Program-made: the position numbers and the translations under genes
From: an uncultured Lachnospiraceae bacterium
GTDB taxonomy: Bacteria; Bacillota; Clostridia; Lachnospirales; Lachnospiraceae
Assembly (NCBI GenBank): GCA_910585075.1
Contig: CAJUED010000017.1
Location: 3,312 to 67,311, forward strand
Direction: 5' to 3'
DNA length: 64,000 nt
The notes under the pieces: generated by a model
Databases searched by the model: none
What the model saw: the letters and a program-made list of their open reading frames with translations, nothing else
Told to the model about the DNA's origin: nothing
Shown here: positions 35,814 through 43,963 of the stretch, in pieces
How the letters are laid out: every line of letters starts with the position of its first letter
Numbering within the stretch: the stretch's first letter is position 1

Positions 35814-36618
35814 TAACAGAGCGTCCTGCCTGCAGGGTAAAGGAGTTACCAAGGTTTTTGGCTTTGGCGACAAGAAGACTGTGGCTGTTAATAATGTAGA
35901 CTTTAATTTCCGCGAAGGTGAAATTGTATCTATCGTAGGAGAATCCGGCAGCGGCAAAACCACTCTTTCCAAGATGCTTCTCGGACTTATCAGTGTTACG
36001 GAAGGGGAGGTCCTTTTCCAGGGCAAACCCAGAGATATATCATCCGGAGCAAAGAAAAGAGAGTATTGGAAGGGAATCCAGGCTATATTCCAGGATCCGT
36101 TTTCTTCCTATAATATGTTCAACAAAATTGATTCGGTGCTTTTAGACTGTATCAATATGAGAGGGGGAAAATCCCTTCCTTATGAAAAGAAGTTTGAAAT
36201 GATGCGTGAAGCCTGCAGCTTCGTAAACCTGGAGTTCAAGGAGCTGACAAACAAGTATCCTTTCGAGCTTTCCGGCGGACAGATGCAGAGATTGATGATT
36301 GCCAGAATTTTCCTGTTGAAACCGAAGATTCTGTTGGCGGATGAGCCTACCTCCATGATTGACGCCTGCTCAAGGGCTACGATTTTGGATATGCTCTTAA
36401 AACTCCGTGATGAAATCAACATGACCATCATCTTCATCACCCATGATATCGGTTTGGCATACTATATCTCCGACTCCGTATATATCATGGAGCATGGCAA
36501 ATTCGTGGAGCACGGCGCAGCTGAGGATGTAATCCTTCATCCCAAGGCAGCTTATACACAGAGACTGATCAACGATGTGCCCAAGATTTATGAAGAATGG
36601 GATTTGTCAACTGTATAA
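35806..36618 (+). CDS. ABC transporter ATP-binding protein, OppF/DppF type
   Basis: A 270-residue ATPase with Walker A GESGSGKTTLSKM, signature LSGGQMQRLMIA and Walker B ILLADEPTSMID. It lacks the long C-terminal Cys extension of OppD. ATG 35806 lies nine bases after GGGAGGTG and overlaps the OppD gene by eight bases; ATG 35800 is also in frame but too close to the binding site. Last gene of the importer operon; terminator follows. Confidence 0.92.
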   Translation: MSDNRASCLQGKGVTKVFGFGDKKTVAVNNVDFNFREGEIVSIVGESGSGKTTLSKMLLGLISVTEGEVLFQGKPRDISSGAKKREYWKGIQAIFQDPFSSYNMFNKIDSVLLDCINMRGGKSLPYEKKFEMMREACSFVNLEFKELTNKYPFELSGGQMQRLMIARIFLLKPKILLADEPTSMIDACSRATILDMLLKLRDEINMTIIFITHDIGLAYYISDSVYIMEHGKFVEHGAAEDVILHPKAAYTQRLINDVPKIYEEWDLSTV

Positions 36619-36658
36619 ACGGGCCCGTAAACTAAAATAAGTGTGATAGTTAATTTTT

Positions 36659-36702
36659 AAAAGCAGGAAATTGTGCGGAAAGTCAGTTTCCTGCTTTTAA
36701 TT
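36659..36702 (+). terminator. Terminator of the Opp-type operon
   Basis: AAAAGCAGGAAA pairs perfectly with TTTCCTGCTTTT; the 3' arm overlaps the end of the toxin gene on the other strand. Confidence 0.8.
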
Positions 36703-37180
36703 TTGTTTCCATTAGATGATATATGCGGTCAATATCCGTATAAAAAAGGGGAATACCATGTTTGTGAAGGCGGAGATTGTAATTAAGATTTTCAGCAATT
36801 AATTTTGCAGTAGAATGATGCAGAGTGAGAGGGATACCTTTACTTGTATGTATGTGGTCAAAATAAGAAGCTATGGTTGGAAAGGCATTTTGGATTAGGA
36901 AAGCGGCATCCCAACCGCCGCATTTGCCTAATACAATTTTGGTACATTTATGATATCGCTCAACTTGGCGGCTATATATTTTTTGGTATTTCCCGAATTT
37001 GGAGCTTACAGGAACCATCCAGTAAATTCCAGGATTTTTGAAGTCTTGGATAGCCAGATAATGCGGGCGGTAATTTCGTTCATCTTTGTTCGCCATCAAT
37101 GCGCTATCCTGCACATCATCAAAAAAGGCATCTTTGATGTGGTAATAGAATCCGGACTGTATATTCATTTTTTCTTTCAT
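36683..37180 (-). CDS. cptN: Type III toxin-antitoxin system toxin, CptN/ToxN/AbiQ family endoribonuclease
   Basis: A 165-residue protein. Conserved blocks of the CptN branch are recognised from memory: SGFYYHIKDAFF at the N-terminus, YRPHYLAIQD, IYWMVPVSSKFGKYQKIY (the region holding the catalytic Lys/Thr-Ser area in ToxN), AFLIQNAFPT, and LFYTDIDRIYHLM at the end. ToxN-family enzymes cut mRNA and the antitoxin precursor. It is preceded by two 49-nt RNA repeats and a terminator, the hallmark order of type III systems. ATG 37180 is used, with AAGGAGAAAGG upstream. The gene converges with the Opp operon. Defence against phage is a known role of the family; here it is inferred. Confidence 0.88.
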   Translation of the reverse strand: MKEKMNIQSGFYYHIKDAFFDDVQDSALMANKDERNYRPHYLAIQDFKNPGIYWMVPVSSKFGKYQKIYSRQVERYHKCTKIVLGKCGGWDAAFLIQNAFPTIASYFDHIHTSKGIPLTLHHSTAKLIAENLNYNLRLHKHGIPLFYTDIDRIYHLMETKLKAGN

Positions 37181-37205
37181 TCCGATTTTTAAACCTTTCT
37201 CCTTA

Positions 37206-37235
37206 TTAAAAATCCCCACCATGAATGATGGGGAT
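37206..37235 (-). terminator. Terminator between antitoxin RNA and toxin
   Basis: On the minus strand ATCCCCATC pairs with GGTGGGGAT (small loop), then TTTTTAAT. In type III systems such a leaky terminator sets antitoxin excess over toxin mRNA. Confidence 0.85.
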
Positions 37236-37239
37236 AGAT

Positions 37240-37343
37240 GTTCGCACCGAATAACTTATATCCCGCACCATCGGTAAGCGGGAACATTTAACATACTGAA
37301 TAACTTATACCCCGCACCATCAGTAAGCGGCAACATTTTCCGT
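37240..37343 (-). ncRNA. cptI: Type III antitoxin RNA (CptI-like), two 49-nt repeats
   Basis: Read on the minus strand, repeat 1 (37337-37289) and repeat 2 (37288-37240) align with a 49-nt period. Each folds as an H-type pseudoknot: stem 1 CCGC/GCGG, loop bases ACTGA (repeat 1) or ACCGA (repeat 2) pairing with downstream TCAGT or TCGGT. The change T-A to C-G is compensatory. Transcription should start near 37343. The repeats would be cut by the toxin and bind it. Confidence 0.85.
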
Positions 37344-37349
37344 ATATTT

Positions 37350-37378
37350 ATTATACGCAAAAAATTGGAAAAAAGCAA
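37350..37378 (-). promoter_or_regulatory. Promoter of the type III toxin-antitoxin operon
   Basis: On the minus strand TTGCTT, 17 bases, TATAAT at 37355-37350, placing the start site just before repeat 1. Confidence 0.75.
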
Positions 37379-37433
37379 TGTCATTTTTTGAAGCCCTGTA
37401 GTTCAGGGCAGAAAAACACAGAAATTTCCCACG

Positions 37434-37462
37434 TTGCAAGCCAATCGGCTTTGTGATAAGAT
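37434..37462 (+). promoter_or_regulatory. Promoter of metNI
   Basis: TTGCAA, 17 bases, TAAGAT at 37457-37462, 100 bases before metN. No SAM riboswitch or T-box was recognised in this short leader. Confidence 0.55.
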
Positions 37463-37561
37463 AAAGTATATAAGTTTGACCAAATGCAGACATTTTTAAC
37501 AGCGGCAAAAGGCCGCAGTTGTCAGTATTTTAAAATATGGAAACGAGGTTACAACAAATTT

Positions 37562-38575
37562 ATGGAAACAATGATTCAGATAAAGGATGTCACGAAGACC
37601 TTTGTGGGCAAGGACAACACGGTGGAGGCCCTAAAAGGAATCAATCTTGAGATACATAAGGGAGAGATTTACGGCATTATCGGTATGAGTGGCGCCGGAA
37701 AGTCCACGCTGGTCAGGTGCCTTAATTTCCTGGAGCGGCCCAGCAGCGGAACCGTTCTGGTGGAAGGAAAGGATTTGTCCACCTTAAAGGACAGCGAGCT
37801 TCGCAAGATGCGCACCCGGATTGCCATGATTTTTCAGCATTTCAATCTGCTCATGCAGAGGACGGTGATTGACAATGTCTGCTTTCCCATGGAAATCATC
37901 AAGACGCCTAAGAAGGATGCCTTAGCCAGGGCAAGGGAGCTGCTTTCTATCGTGGGTCTTTCGGAGAAGGAGGCGGCATATCCGGCGCAGTTATCCGGCG
38001 GACAGAAGCAGAGGGTGGCTATTGCCAGGGCTCTTGCAACCAATCCGCAGATTTTGCTCTGTGATGAGGCGACAAGCGCCCTTGACCCAACCACCACCAA
38101 GGCGATATTAGCTTTGCTGAAGGAAATTAATGAAAAATATGGAATCACCATTGTGATCATCACCCATGAAATGACAGTGGTTCAGGAAATCTGTACCCAT
38201 GTGGCGATTATAGATGAGGGAAATCTGGCGGAGACAGGCACAGTTGAGGAAGTTTTCCAGAGACCTAAGAGCAGGGCGGCCAAGAAGCTGGTTTTCCAGG
38301 GGGAGAAGGAGCAGTATGAGGAGATGAAGGGAAAGCGCTGTATCCGCATTGTGTTTACCAGCAATTCCTCCTTCGAGCCTGTGATTGGCAATATGGTACT
38401 GGCCTGTAAGGTTCCGGTCAATATTTTATTGGCGGATACCCGGGATATCGGCGGGGTGGCTCATGGGCAGATGATTCTCCAGCTTCCGGAGGACAATGCT
38501 GTGGCGGAGAAAATGATACGGTACTTAAGAGACAGAAAGCTGGAAGTGGAGGAGCTTGATAATTATGTTGGATAA
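37562..38575 (+). CDS. metN: Methionine ABC transporter ATP-binding protein MetN
   Basis: A 337-residue ATPase. Walker A is GMSGAGKSTLVRCLN, signature LSGGQKQRVAIARAL, Walker B ILLCDEATSALDP, and the C-terminal NIL (methionine-sensing) domain begins near residue 260 with RIVFTSNSSFEPVIGNMV. The NIL domain identifies MetN and lets methionine inhibit the transporter. ATG 37562 is chosen; the frame is open for 26 more residues without a binding site. metI follows with a short overlap. The usual substrate-binding gene metQ is not in the window. Confidence 0.92.
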   Translation: METMIQIKDVTKTFVGKDNTVEALKGINLEIHKGEIYGIIGMSGAGKSTLVRCLNFLERPSSGTVLVEGKDLSTLKDSELRKMRTRIAMIFQHFNLLMQRTVIDNVCFPMEIIKTPKKDALARARELLSIVGLSEKEAAYPAQLSGGQKQRVAIARALATNPQILLCDEATSALDPTTTKAILALLKEINEKYGITIVIITHEMTVVQEICTHVAIIDEGNLAETGTVEEVFQRPKSRAAKKLVFQGEKEQYEEMKGKRCIRIVFTSNSSFEPVIGNMVLACKVPVNILLADTRDIGGVAHGQMILQLPEDNAVAEKMIRYLRDRKLEVEELDNYVG

Positions 38576-39230
38576 TCAGACAATTATGATGATAGTGGAG
38601 GGAACAGGCGTAACCTTATATATGACGCTTTTTTCCACCTTGATAGCGTATATCCTGGGACTTCCCATGGGAATTATATTGGTGGTGACCGCCCCGGGGG
38701 GCTTGAAACCAAATAAGATTGTGTACAAGATTTTGGATGTGATTGTGAATATCACAAGAAGTATCCCGTTTTTGATTTTGCTGATGCTGATTATCCCGTT
38801 TACACGGTTTATTGTGGGGAAAAGCTACGGAGCTACGGCAACGATTGTGCCCTTGTCCATAGCGGCAGCTCCTTTCGTGGCAAGATTGGTGGAGTCCTCC
38901 CTTCTTGAGGTGGACCATGGGGTGATTGAGGCGGCCCAGAGTATGGGAGCCAGCTTGTGGACGATTATCTGGAAGGTGCTTTTGGCTGAGGCAAGAACGT
39001 CACTGATTGTGGGCGCAACCATTGCGCTGGGCACGATTTTGGGATACTCGGCTATGGCAGGTGTTGTAGGCGGCGGCGGACTGGGGGATATTGCAATCCG
39101 CTACGGTTATTACAGATATCAGGCCAATATTATGATTATTACCGTGGTGCTTCTGGTGCTGCTGGTGCAGATTCTGCAGGTGATTGGAACGAAACTTTCT
39201 AAGAAACTGGACAGAAGGATTACGGGATAA
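38565..39230 (+). CDS. metI: Methionine ABC transporter permease MetI
   Basis: A 221-residue permease with five membrane helices. Typical MetI features: NITRSIPFLILLMLIIPFTR, the EAA loop GVIEAAQSMGASLWTIIWKVLLAE, and GYSAMAGVVGGGGLGDIAIRYGYYRY. ATG 38565 lies ten bases after GGAGGAG and overlaps the metN end by 11 bases. Together with MetN it imports methionine, or related amino acids. Confidence 0.93.
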   Translation: MLDNQTIMMIVEGTGVTLYMTLFSTLIAYILGLPMGIILVVTAPGGLKPNKIVYKILDVIVNITRSIPFLILLMLIIPFTRFIVGKSYGATATIVPLSIAAAPFVARLVESSLLEVDHGVIEAAQSMGASLWTIIWKVLLAEARTSLIVGATIALGTILGYSAMAGVVGGGGLGDIAIRYGYYRYQANIMIITVVLLVLLVQILQVIGTKLSKKLDRRITG

Positions 39231-39258
39231 ATTATAATTTATATGTTGGAAACAGTTC

Positions 39259-39444
39259 GCGCTGTGTGAGCGAATCAAACGCTTCCACGCGTTGCGAGTC
39301 AGCTTATTGAATCAGTTGTCACCGCGCTTTCGCTCTATAAAAACGCAGCAGACGCTAAGCACAAGCTTAAAAGCTTGAAAAAGACTTCGCTAAGTGCTGG
39401 CGTTTTTATAAGGGTTCCGCCTTGAATATTTGCTCACGCAGCGC
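39259..39444. repeat. Large imperfect palindromic intergenic element
   Basis: Outer arms GCGCTGTGTGAGCGAA (39259-39274) and TTTGCTCACGCAGCGC (39429-39444) match at 14 of 16 positions; inner arms TATAAAAACGC (39336-39346) and GCGTTTTTATA (39400-39410) are perfect. No gene lies in 39231-39507. It may end metNI transcription or be a non-autonomous mobile element. Confidence 0.6.
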
Positions 39445-39507
39445 TAGGTTTTCGGTTAACCCTTGAGAAGTAATGGTAAAATAGATTGGAATATGAGGGA
39501 TTTTAAA

Positions 39508-40440
39508 ATGAAATTACTCAGCGCCATTGTGCCCTGTTATAATGAAGAAGATAATATTGCCGATTTTTATCAGGAATTTACAAAAAATGAGCCTTTTTTC
39601 AGGGAAAAGGAAATCGATTTTGAGCTTTGGTATATTGACGATGGCTCGAAGGATGGAACAGTCGCGGAGGTTAAGAAGCTGATAGAGAAAGATAAGCGTG
39701 TGCATCTGTTATCTTTTTCCAGAAATTTCGGGAAAGAAGCGGCAATTTATGCGGGACTTGAAAAGTCCGGGGGAGATTATGTGGTGTTTCTGGATGCGGA
39801 TTTGCAGGATCCTCCGGCGCTGCTTCCGGAGATGTTTGGCTATCTGGAGGAAGGGTATGACTCGGTTGCTACAAGGCGCGTCAGCCGAAAAGGGGAGCCG
39901 CCTATACGTTCCTTTTTTGCACGAATGTTTTATCGGTTGATGAAGAAGATTTCCAAAACGGAAATTATGGATGGGGCCCGGGACTACCGGCTGATGAAAA
40001 GGCCGGTGGTGGATGCCATTCTTTCCATGCCCGAGTACAACAGATTCAGCAAAGGTATATTCGGCTGGGTGGGATTCGAGACCAAATGGCTGGAATTTGA
40101 AAATATTGAGAGAAAAAAGGGGGAGACCAAGTGGTCCTTCTGGAAGCTGTTTCTTTATTCTCTTGACGGAATTACGGCGTTTTCTACGGCGCCTCTGGCA
40201 TTTGCGGCCTTCATGGGCGTGCTGTTTTGTCTGGCGGCCTTCGGGCTGATTCTTTTTACAATTGTAAGGAAGGCTTTATTTGGAGACCCTACTTCCGGAT
40301 GGCCGTCTTTGGTGTGTATTATTTCTTTAATTAGTGGCGTGCAGCTTTTTTGTCTGGGAATCGTGGGGCAATATCTTGCAAAGACGTATATGGAAGTGAA
40401 AAGAAGGCCAATCTATCTTATAAAAGAGGAAATAGATTGA
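39508..40440 (+). CDS. Glycosyltransferase family 2, GtrB/DPM1-like
   Basis: A 310-residue polyprenyl-phosphate glycosyltransferase type. N-terminal GT2 domain: LSAIVPCYNEEDNI, YIDDGSKDGT and the DXD region FLDADLQDPP; then FSKGIFGWVGFET and two C-terminal membrane helices (about 235-260 and 275-300). Such enzymes load a sugar from a nucleotide onto undecaprenyl phosphate for use outside the cell, which fits the GT-C enzyme later in the locus. ATG 39508 follows GAGGG; earlier in-frame ATGs lack binding sites. The stop overlaps hairpin repeat B. Confidence 0.92.
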   Translation: MKLLSAIVPCYNEEDNIADFYQEFTKNEPFFREKEIDFELWYIDDGSKDGTVAEVKKLIEKDKRVHLLSFSRNFGKEAAIYAGLEKSGGDYVVFLDADLQDPPALLPEMFGYLEEGYDSVATRRVSRKGEPPIRSFFARMFYRLMKKISKTEIMDGARDYRLMKRPVVDAILSMPEYNRFSKGIFGWVGFETKWLEFENIERKKGETKWSFWKLFLYSLDGITAFSTAPLAFAAFMGVLFCLAAFGLILFTIVRKALFGDPTSGWPSLVCIISLISGVQLFCLGIVGQYLAKTYMEVKRRPIYLIKEEID

Positions 40441-40534
40441 TAAAACAGAAATGAATTTCTGAAGATTTTTCAATCATACAAATTTGTGCTGACACCCCAA
40501 TTTGCGGGTTGTTGATAGCATGGGGGTTAGGATG
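40435..40534 (+). repeat. Hairpin leader repeat, copy B
   Basis: Stem GATTG/CAATC plus AAAA/TTTT, inner stem CAGAAA/TTTCTG with TGAA loop, then conserved bases up to the start at 40532. Compared with copy A (6438), the outer stem changes G-C to A-T and the inner stem changes G-T to G-C and A-T, preserving pairing. Confidence 0.6.
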
Positions 40535-41299
40535 AAAGAGCCGGATGAGCTGATTAGTATTATCGTGCCGGTATACAATGCCGGTCAGTATATAGAGGAA
40601 GCGATAGAGATGGTACGCGCTCAGACTTATGAAAACTGGGAGCTGATTCTTGTGGATGACTGCTCTACGGATGACAGCCGGGAGCGTATTGAAAAATGTA
40701 TGGAAAAAGAGGGCGGTAAGATACGCCTGATTAAAAAAGAAGCAAATGAAGGTGCGGCCAAAGCGCGGAATACAGGAATCCGAGCGGCAGCGGGAAGGTA
40801 TATTGCCTTTCTTGATGCAGACGATGTGTGGATGAAGGACAAGCTGGAGAAGGAACTGGCTTTTATGAAGGAAAAACAGGCGGCCTTTGTATTTACCGCT
40901 TACGAGTTTGGGGATGATAAAGCTAAGGGAACCGGGAAAGTAGTCCATGTTCCGGAGACCCTTTCATACCACAAGGCTTTGTCCAGAACCGTAATTTTTA
41001 CCACAACTGTTCTTCTGGACACGGCGAAAACCGGACGGGAGCTGATTCAAATGCCTGTGGTAAAAAGTGAGGACACGGCGACCTGGTGGAAGATTCTGCG
41101 AAACGGCTTTACCGCTTATGGACTTAATGAGGTGCTGGCTATTTACAGAAGGCCCGCGAAATCCTTATCCTCCAATAAGCTGGAGGCCATAAGAAGGATA
41201 TGGAATTTGTACCGCAGGGAAGAAAAGCTTTCCGTTGGATACAGTTTTTATAATTTATTTTTCTGGGCAGTGCGTGCAACGCTCAGACGCATTGTATGA
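40532..41299 (+). CDS. Glycosyltransferase family 2
   Basis: A 255-residue inverting GT-A glycosyltransferase: ISIIVPVYNAGQYIEEAIEM, LVDDCSTDDSRE and the metal-binding AFLDADDVW. No membrane helices except a possible C-terminal amphipathic segment. It probably adds a sugar to the lipid-linked repeat unit; donor unknown. Start ATG 40532 has GGGGG five bases before the final TTAGG; it sits in hairpin repeat B. Confidence 0.9.
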   Translation: MKEPDELISIIVPVYNAGQYIEEAIEMVRAQTYENWELILVDDCSTDDSRERIEKCMEKEGGKIRLIKKEANEGAAKARNTGIRAAAGRYIAFLDADDVWMKDKLEKELAFMKEKQAAFVFTAYEFGDDKAKGTGKVVHVPETLSYHKALSRTVIFTTTVLLDTAKTGRELIQMPVVKSEDTATWWKILRNGFTAYGLNEVLAIYRRPAKSLSSNKLEAIRRIWNLYRREEKLSVGYSFYNLFFWAVRATLRRIV

Positions 41300-41310
41300 G
41301 GTGTATATAA

Positions 41311-42729
41311 GTGAAACGGTTTGAGTCATTAAAAAGAATCAGCGTATTGTGGATGAGCCTGGCGGGGCTTTTGATGCAGACAGCTATTTACGCTTATATC
41401 TGGTTTCAATATTATTATCCGATTATCAATAATTTTAACAGGGGAATTAAATTCACAAAAAACGGACATCTTTTGACCATAGGCCTTTACTTTGTACTGC
41501 TGTTTTTCTTTATGAATACTTACGGGGGGCTTAAAATTGGTTATTTAAAGTCCATGGATATTTTCCTTTCCCAGTTATTCGCACAGCTTATTGTAAATGT
41601 GTTTACATATTTTCAGCTCTCTCTGATGAAGGGCTGGCTGGTACCGGTGGATGCCTTTATTGCGGCTACTTTGCTGCAACTGGTGATTGCAGGGGTATGG
41701 ACGGTTATATGTAACAATGTCTATCGCAGAGTCTTTCCCCCCAGAGAAATGCTTCTGGTGTACGGGGAAAGAAGTATGGATGATATTCTTCGGAAGTTTG
41801 AGTCCCGCAGGGACAAGTATAAGATTGTGAAATGTATGGATGTCCGGGAAGGATTGATGAATCTGGAACAGGAGATTGGGAAGGGGTATGGAGCCGTGGT
41901 GCTTTGGGATATTCCCACCCAGGAGCGCAATTACCTTTTAAAATTCTGCTACAGCAGATTTATCCGTGTTTACATGATGCCCAAGATTCCGGATGTGTTG
42001 GTGAAGGGTTCTGACCAGCTGCATCTGTTTGACACGCCTTTGTTTCTGGTACGGGAGTATGCGCTGACGGTGGAGCAGAGGGCGGCAAAGCGGATGCTGG
42101 ATGTGGTGTGTGCACTTATTCTGCTTGTGATTGCGTCTCCTTTTATGCTGATTACCGCAATTGCAATCAAGTGCTATGATGGAGGGCCGGTGCTCTATAA
42201 GCAAGTACGCTGTACCGCAGGCGGGAGAAAGTTTTATATCCTGAAATTCAGAAGTATGAGGGTGGATGCGGAGAAGGATGGGGTGGCCAGGCTGGCTTCC
42301 AAAAATGATAACAGGATTACGCCTATTGGGAAATTTATCCGGGCGGTGCGCATTGACGAGCTCCCTCAGCTTCTCAATATTTTAAAAGGAGATATGTCCT
42401 TTATCGGGCCAAGACCTGAGCGCCCGGAGATTATCGAGCAGTATGTGGAGGAAATGCCTGAATTTTTATTTCGGATGAAGGTAAAAGCCGGGCTTGCAGG
42501 TTATGCCCAGGTTTACGGAAAATATAATACTACCCCTTACGACAAGCTGAAGCTGGATTTATCTTATATTGAAAATTATTCTGTGTGGCTGGATTTAAAA
42601 TTAATGCTTTTGACTCTTAAGATACTGATCAGGCCTGAGAGTACCGAGGGGGTGGAGGACACCCAGACCACGGCTATGAAGGCACCAAATGCGGGGGAAG
42701 CGCTTAAAAATGAAGATGGGAATGAATGA
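41311..42729 (+). CDS. Undecaprenyl-phosphate sugar phosphotransferase (WbaP/EpsE-like)
   Basis: A 472-residue initiating transferase. About five N-terminal membrane helices (to residue 130), a linker domain, then the bacterial sugar transferase domain with the re-entrant helix KRMLDVVCALILLVIASPF, FYILKFRSMRVDAEKD, RVDELPQ-type IDELPQLLNILKGDMSFIGP and GPRPERPE. It transfers a sugar 1-phosphate to undecaprenyl phosphate to start the polysaccharide unit. GTG start follows GAGGTG. It confirms 39508-52237 as a polysaccharide biosynthesis locus. Confidence 0.94.
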   Translation: MKRFESLKRISVLWMSLAGLLMQTAIYAYIWFQYYYPIINNFNRGIKFTKNGHLLTIGLYFVLLFFFMNTYGGLKIGYLKSMDIFLSQLFAQLIVNVFTYFQLSLMKGWLVPVDAFIAATLLQLVIAGVWTVICNNVYRRVFPPREMLLVYGERSMDDILRKFESRRDKYKIVKCMDVREGLMNLEQEIGKGYGAVVLWDIPTQERNYLLKFCYSRFIRVYMMPKIPDVLVKGSDQLHLFDTPLFLVREYALTVEQRAAKRMLDVVCALILLVIASPFMLITAIAIKCYDGGPVLYKQVRCTAGGRKFYILKFRSMRVDAEKDGVARLASKNDNRITPIGKFIRAVRIDELPQLLNILKGDMSFIGPRPERPEIIEQYVEEMPEFLFRMKVKAGLAGYAQVYGKYNTTPYDKLKLDLSYIENYSVWLDLKLMLLTLKILIRPESTEGVEDTQTTAMKAPNAGEALKNEDGNE

Positions 42730-43840
42730 GGAATATCTGAATAGAGGAATGGACCTGAAGCGGCTGTTGCTGTATCTTCAAAAAAAGATATGGCTGGTTG
42801 TCATGCTGACGGTTTTGGGCGCATGCTGCGGAGGAATTGTCTACCAGATGACCCGCTCCATGAAAATGCCTGTTGAGTATCAGGGAGTGTCCAAGCTGTA
42901 TATCAGCTTCGGACATGATGAAAGCGGCGAGGTATATCAATATTATAATGGATATACATGGAACGATCTGCTGGATGCGGACCCAATTCTTGATCTGGTG
43001 ATGATGCACCTGCCGGGCTACGAGCGGGAACAGGTGATGGAGGCCACAACCGCTGAAATTTTGTCAGATATAAGGCTTCTTACGATTACGGTAAGGGGCG
43101 AAAATGAGAAATTTGTCAGGGAAATTAAAAAAGCGGTGGAAAACGGCCTTCGGGAGTTTGCAAGTAACAGTAAGGAATTGGAGCAGATTGAGGTAATCCG
43201 CTCCGGCGTTCCCGAGCGGGTATATTGGGATGACAGGACTGTGGCGGCCTGCGTTACAGGTGCGGTTATTCTTGGGCTTCTCTCTCTTTTGGCGGTGGGA
43301 TTTAACTATGTGTTTGACGAGTCGGTTTATGTACAGGAGGATGTGGAGAAGAAATACGGCGTGAAGGCGCTGGGAATTTTGACCCGCAATCAGAAGGGAC
43401 TGCAGCCTTATACAAGAGAACTGAAGGCGAACATTCGCTATATTTTAGGAGAAAAGAAGGCTTTTGCCATTGTGGATATGGCCAATCATGGGGACACCCG
43501 GAGATTAGAACTGGAACGGCTCCTCAGCAGTCAGGAACTTGACGTGTTTGGCGGCGGTGAGCAGGAGGAGGACTTTGGCTGGAATGTGAGTCAGAGGGAA
43601 GCCGCGCATCAGAAAAAAAGTGAGTATGAAGTGACTGCCTTTAATGAAAACATTCTGGCAGAGGAAGAATGCCGCAAGATCAGAGAAGTGGGCGGCGTGA
43701 TTATTTTGCTGCCCTTTGGAACTGATGTGGGGCGGAAGACTTCCAGAATTTTAAGTTTCCTGGGGAATCAGGACTGCAAGGTGCTGGGAATGATTGTCAC
43801 CCAGGCAGATGAGGAATTTTTGAATCGGTATTTCGCATAA
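42710..43840 (+). CDS. Wzz/CapA-like chain length regulator with degenerate kinase domain
   Basis: A 376-residue protein. N-terminal Wzz domain: helix 1 around WLVVMLTVLGACCGGIVY, outside segment YQGVSKLYISFG..., helix 2 AACVTGAVILGLLSLLAVGF. The cytoplasmic part resembles a tyrosine kinase of the CapB type (VEKKYGVKALGIL, RELKANIRYIL, then a C-terminal GVIILLPFG and KVLGMIVTQAD) but the Walker A lysine motif and ID-D motifs are missing, replaced by VDMANHGDTRR. It should help set polymer length without its own kinase activity. ATG 42710 overlaps the preceding gene. Confidence 0.82.
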   Translation: MKMGMNEEYLNRGMDLKRLLLYLQKKIWLVVMLTVLGACCGGIVYQMTRSMKMPVEYQGVSKLYISFGHDESGEVYQYYNGYTWNDLLDADPILDLVMMHLPGYEREQVMEATTAEILSDIRLLTITVRGENEKFVREIKKAVENGLREFASNSKELEQIEVIRSGVPERVYWDDRTVAACVTGAVILGLLSLLAVGFNYVFDESVYVQEDVEKKYGVKALGILTRNQKGLQPYTRELKANIRYILGEKKAFAIVDMANHGDTRRLELERLLSSQELDVFGGGEQEEDFGWNVSQREAAHQKKSEYEVTAFNENILAEEECRKIREVGGVIILLPFGTDVGRKTSRILSFLGNQDCKVLGMIVTQADEEFLNRYFA

Positions 43841-43963
43841 AAGAGCAGGTGGTATTCGATTACGCATGTTATCTAGAATGACTATAGAGTATAGAGAACA
43901 GAGAGTACAGACCGTCTGAAGCATGACGTGCATGGCGATATGGAGGAAATGGAGATTAAGGAG

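Noticed and set aside
37240..37337. CRISPR-like array of 49-nt units
   Set aside because: Only two units, directly adjacent with no unique spacers, and they precede a toxin gene; the type III antitoxin explanation fits better.
37391..37410. Hairpin GCCCTG/CAGGGC as a terminator
   Set aside because: No T run follows on either strand, so termination is not supported.
37463..37561. SAM riboswitch or T-box before metN
   Set aside because: The leader is only about 100 bases and shows no recognisable riboswitch core or T-box sequence.
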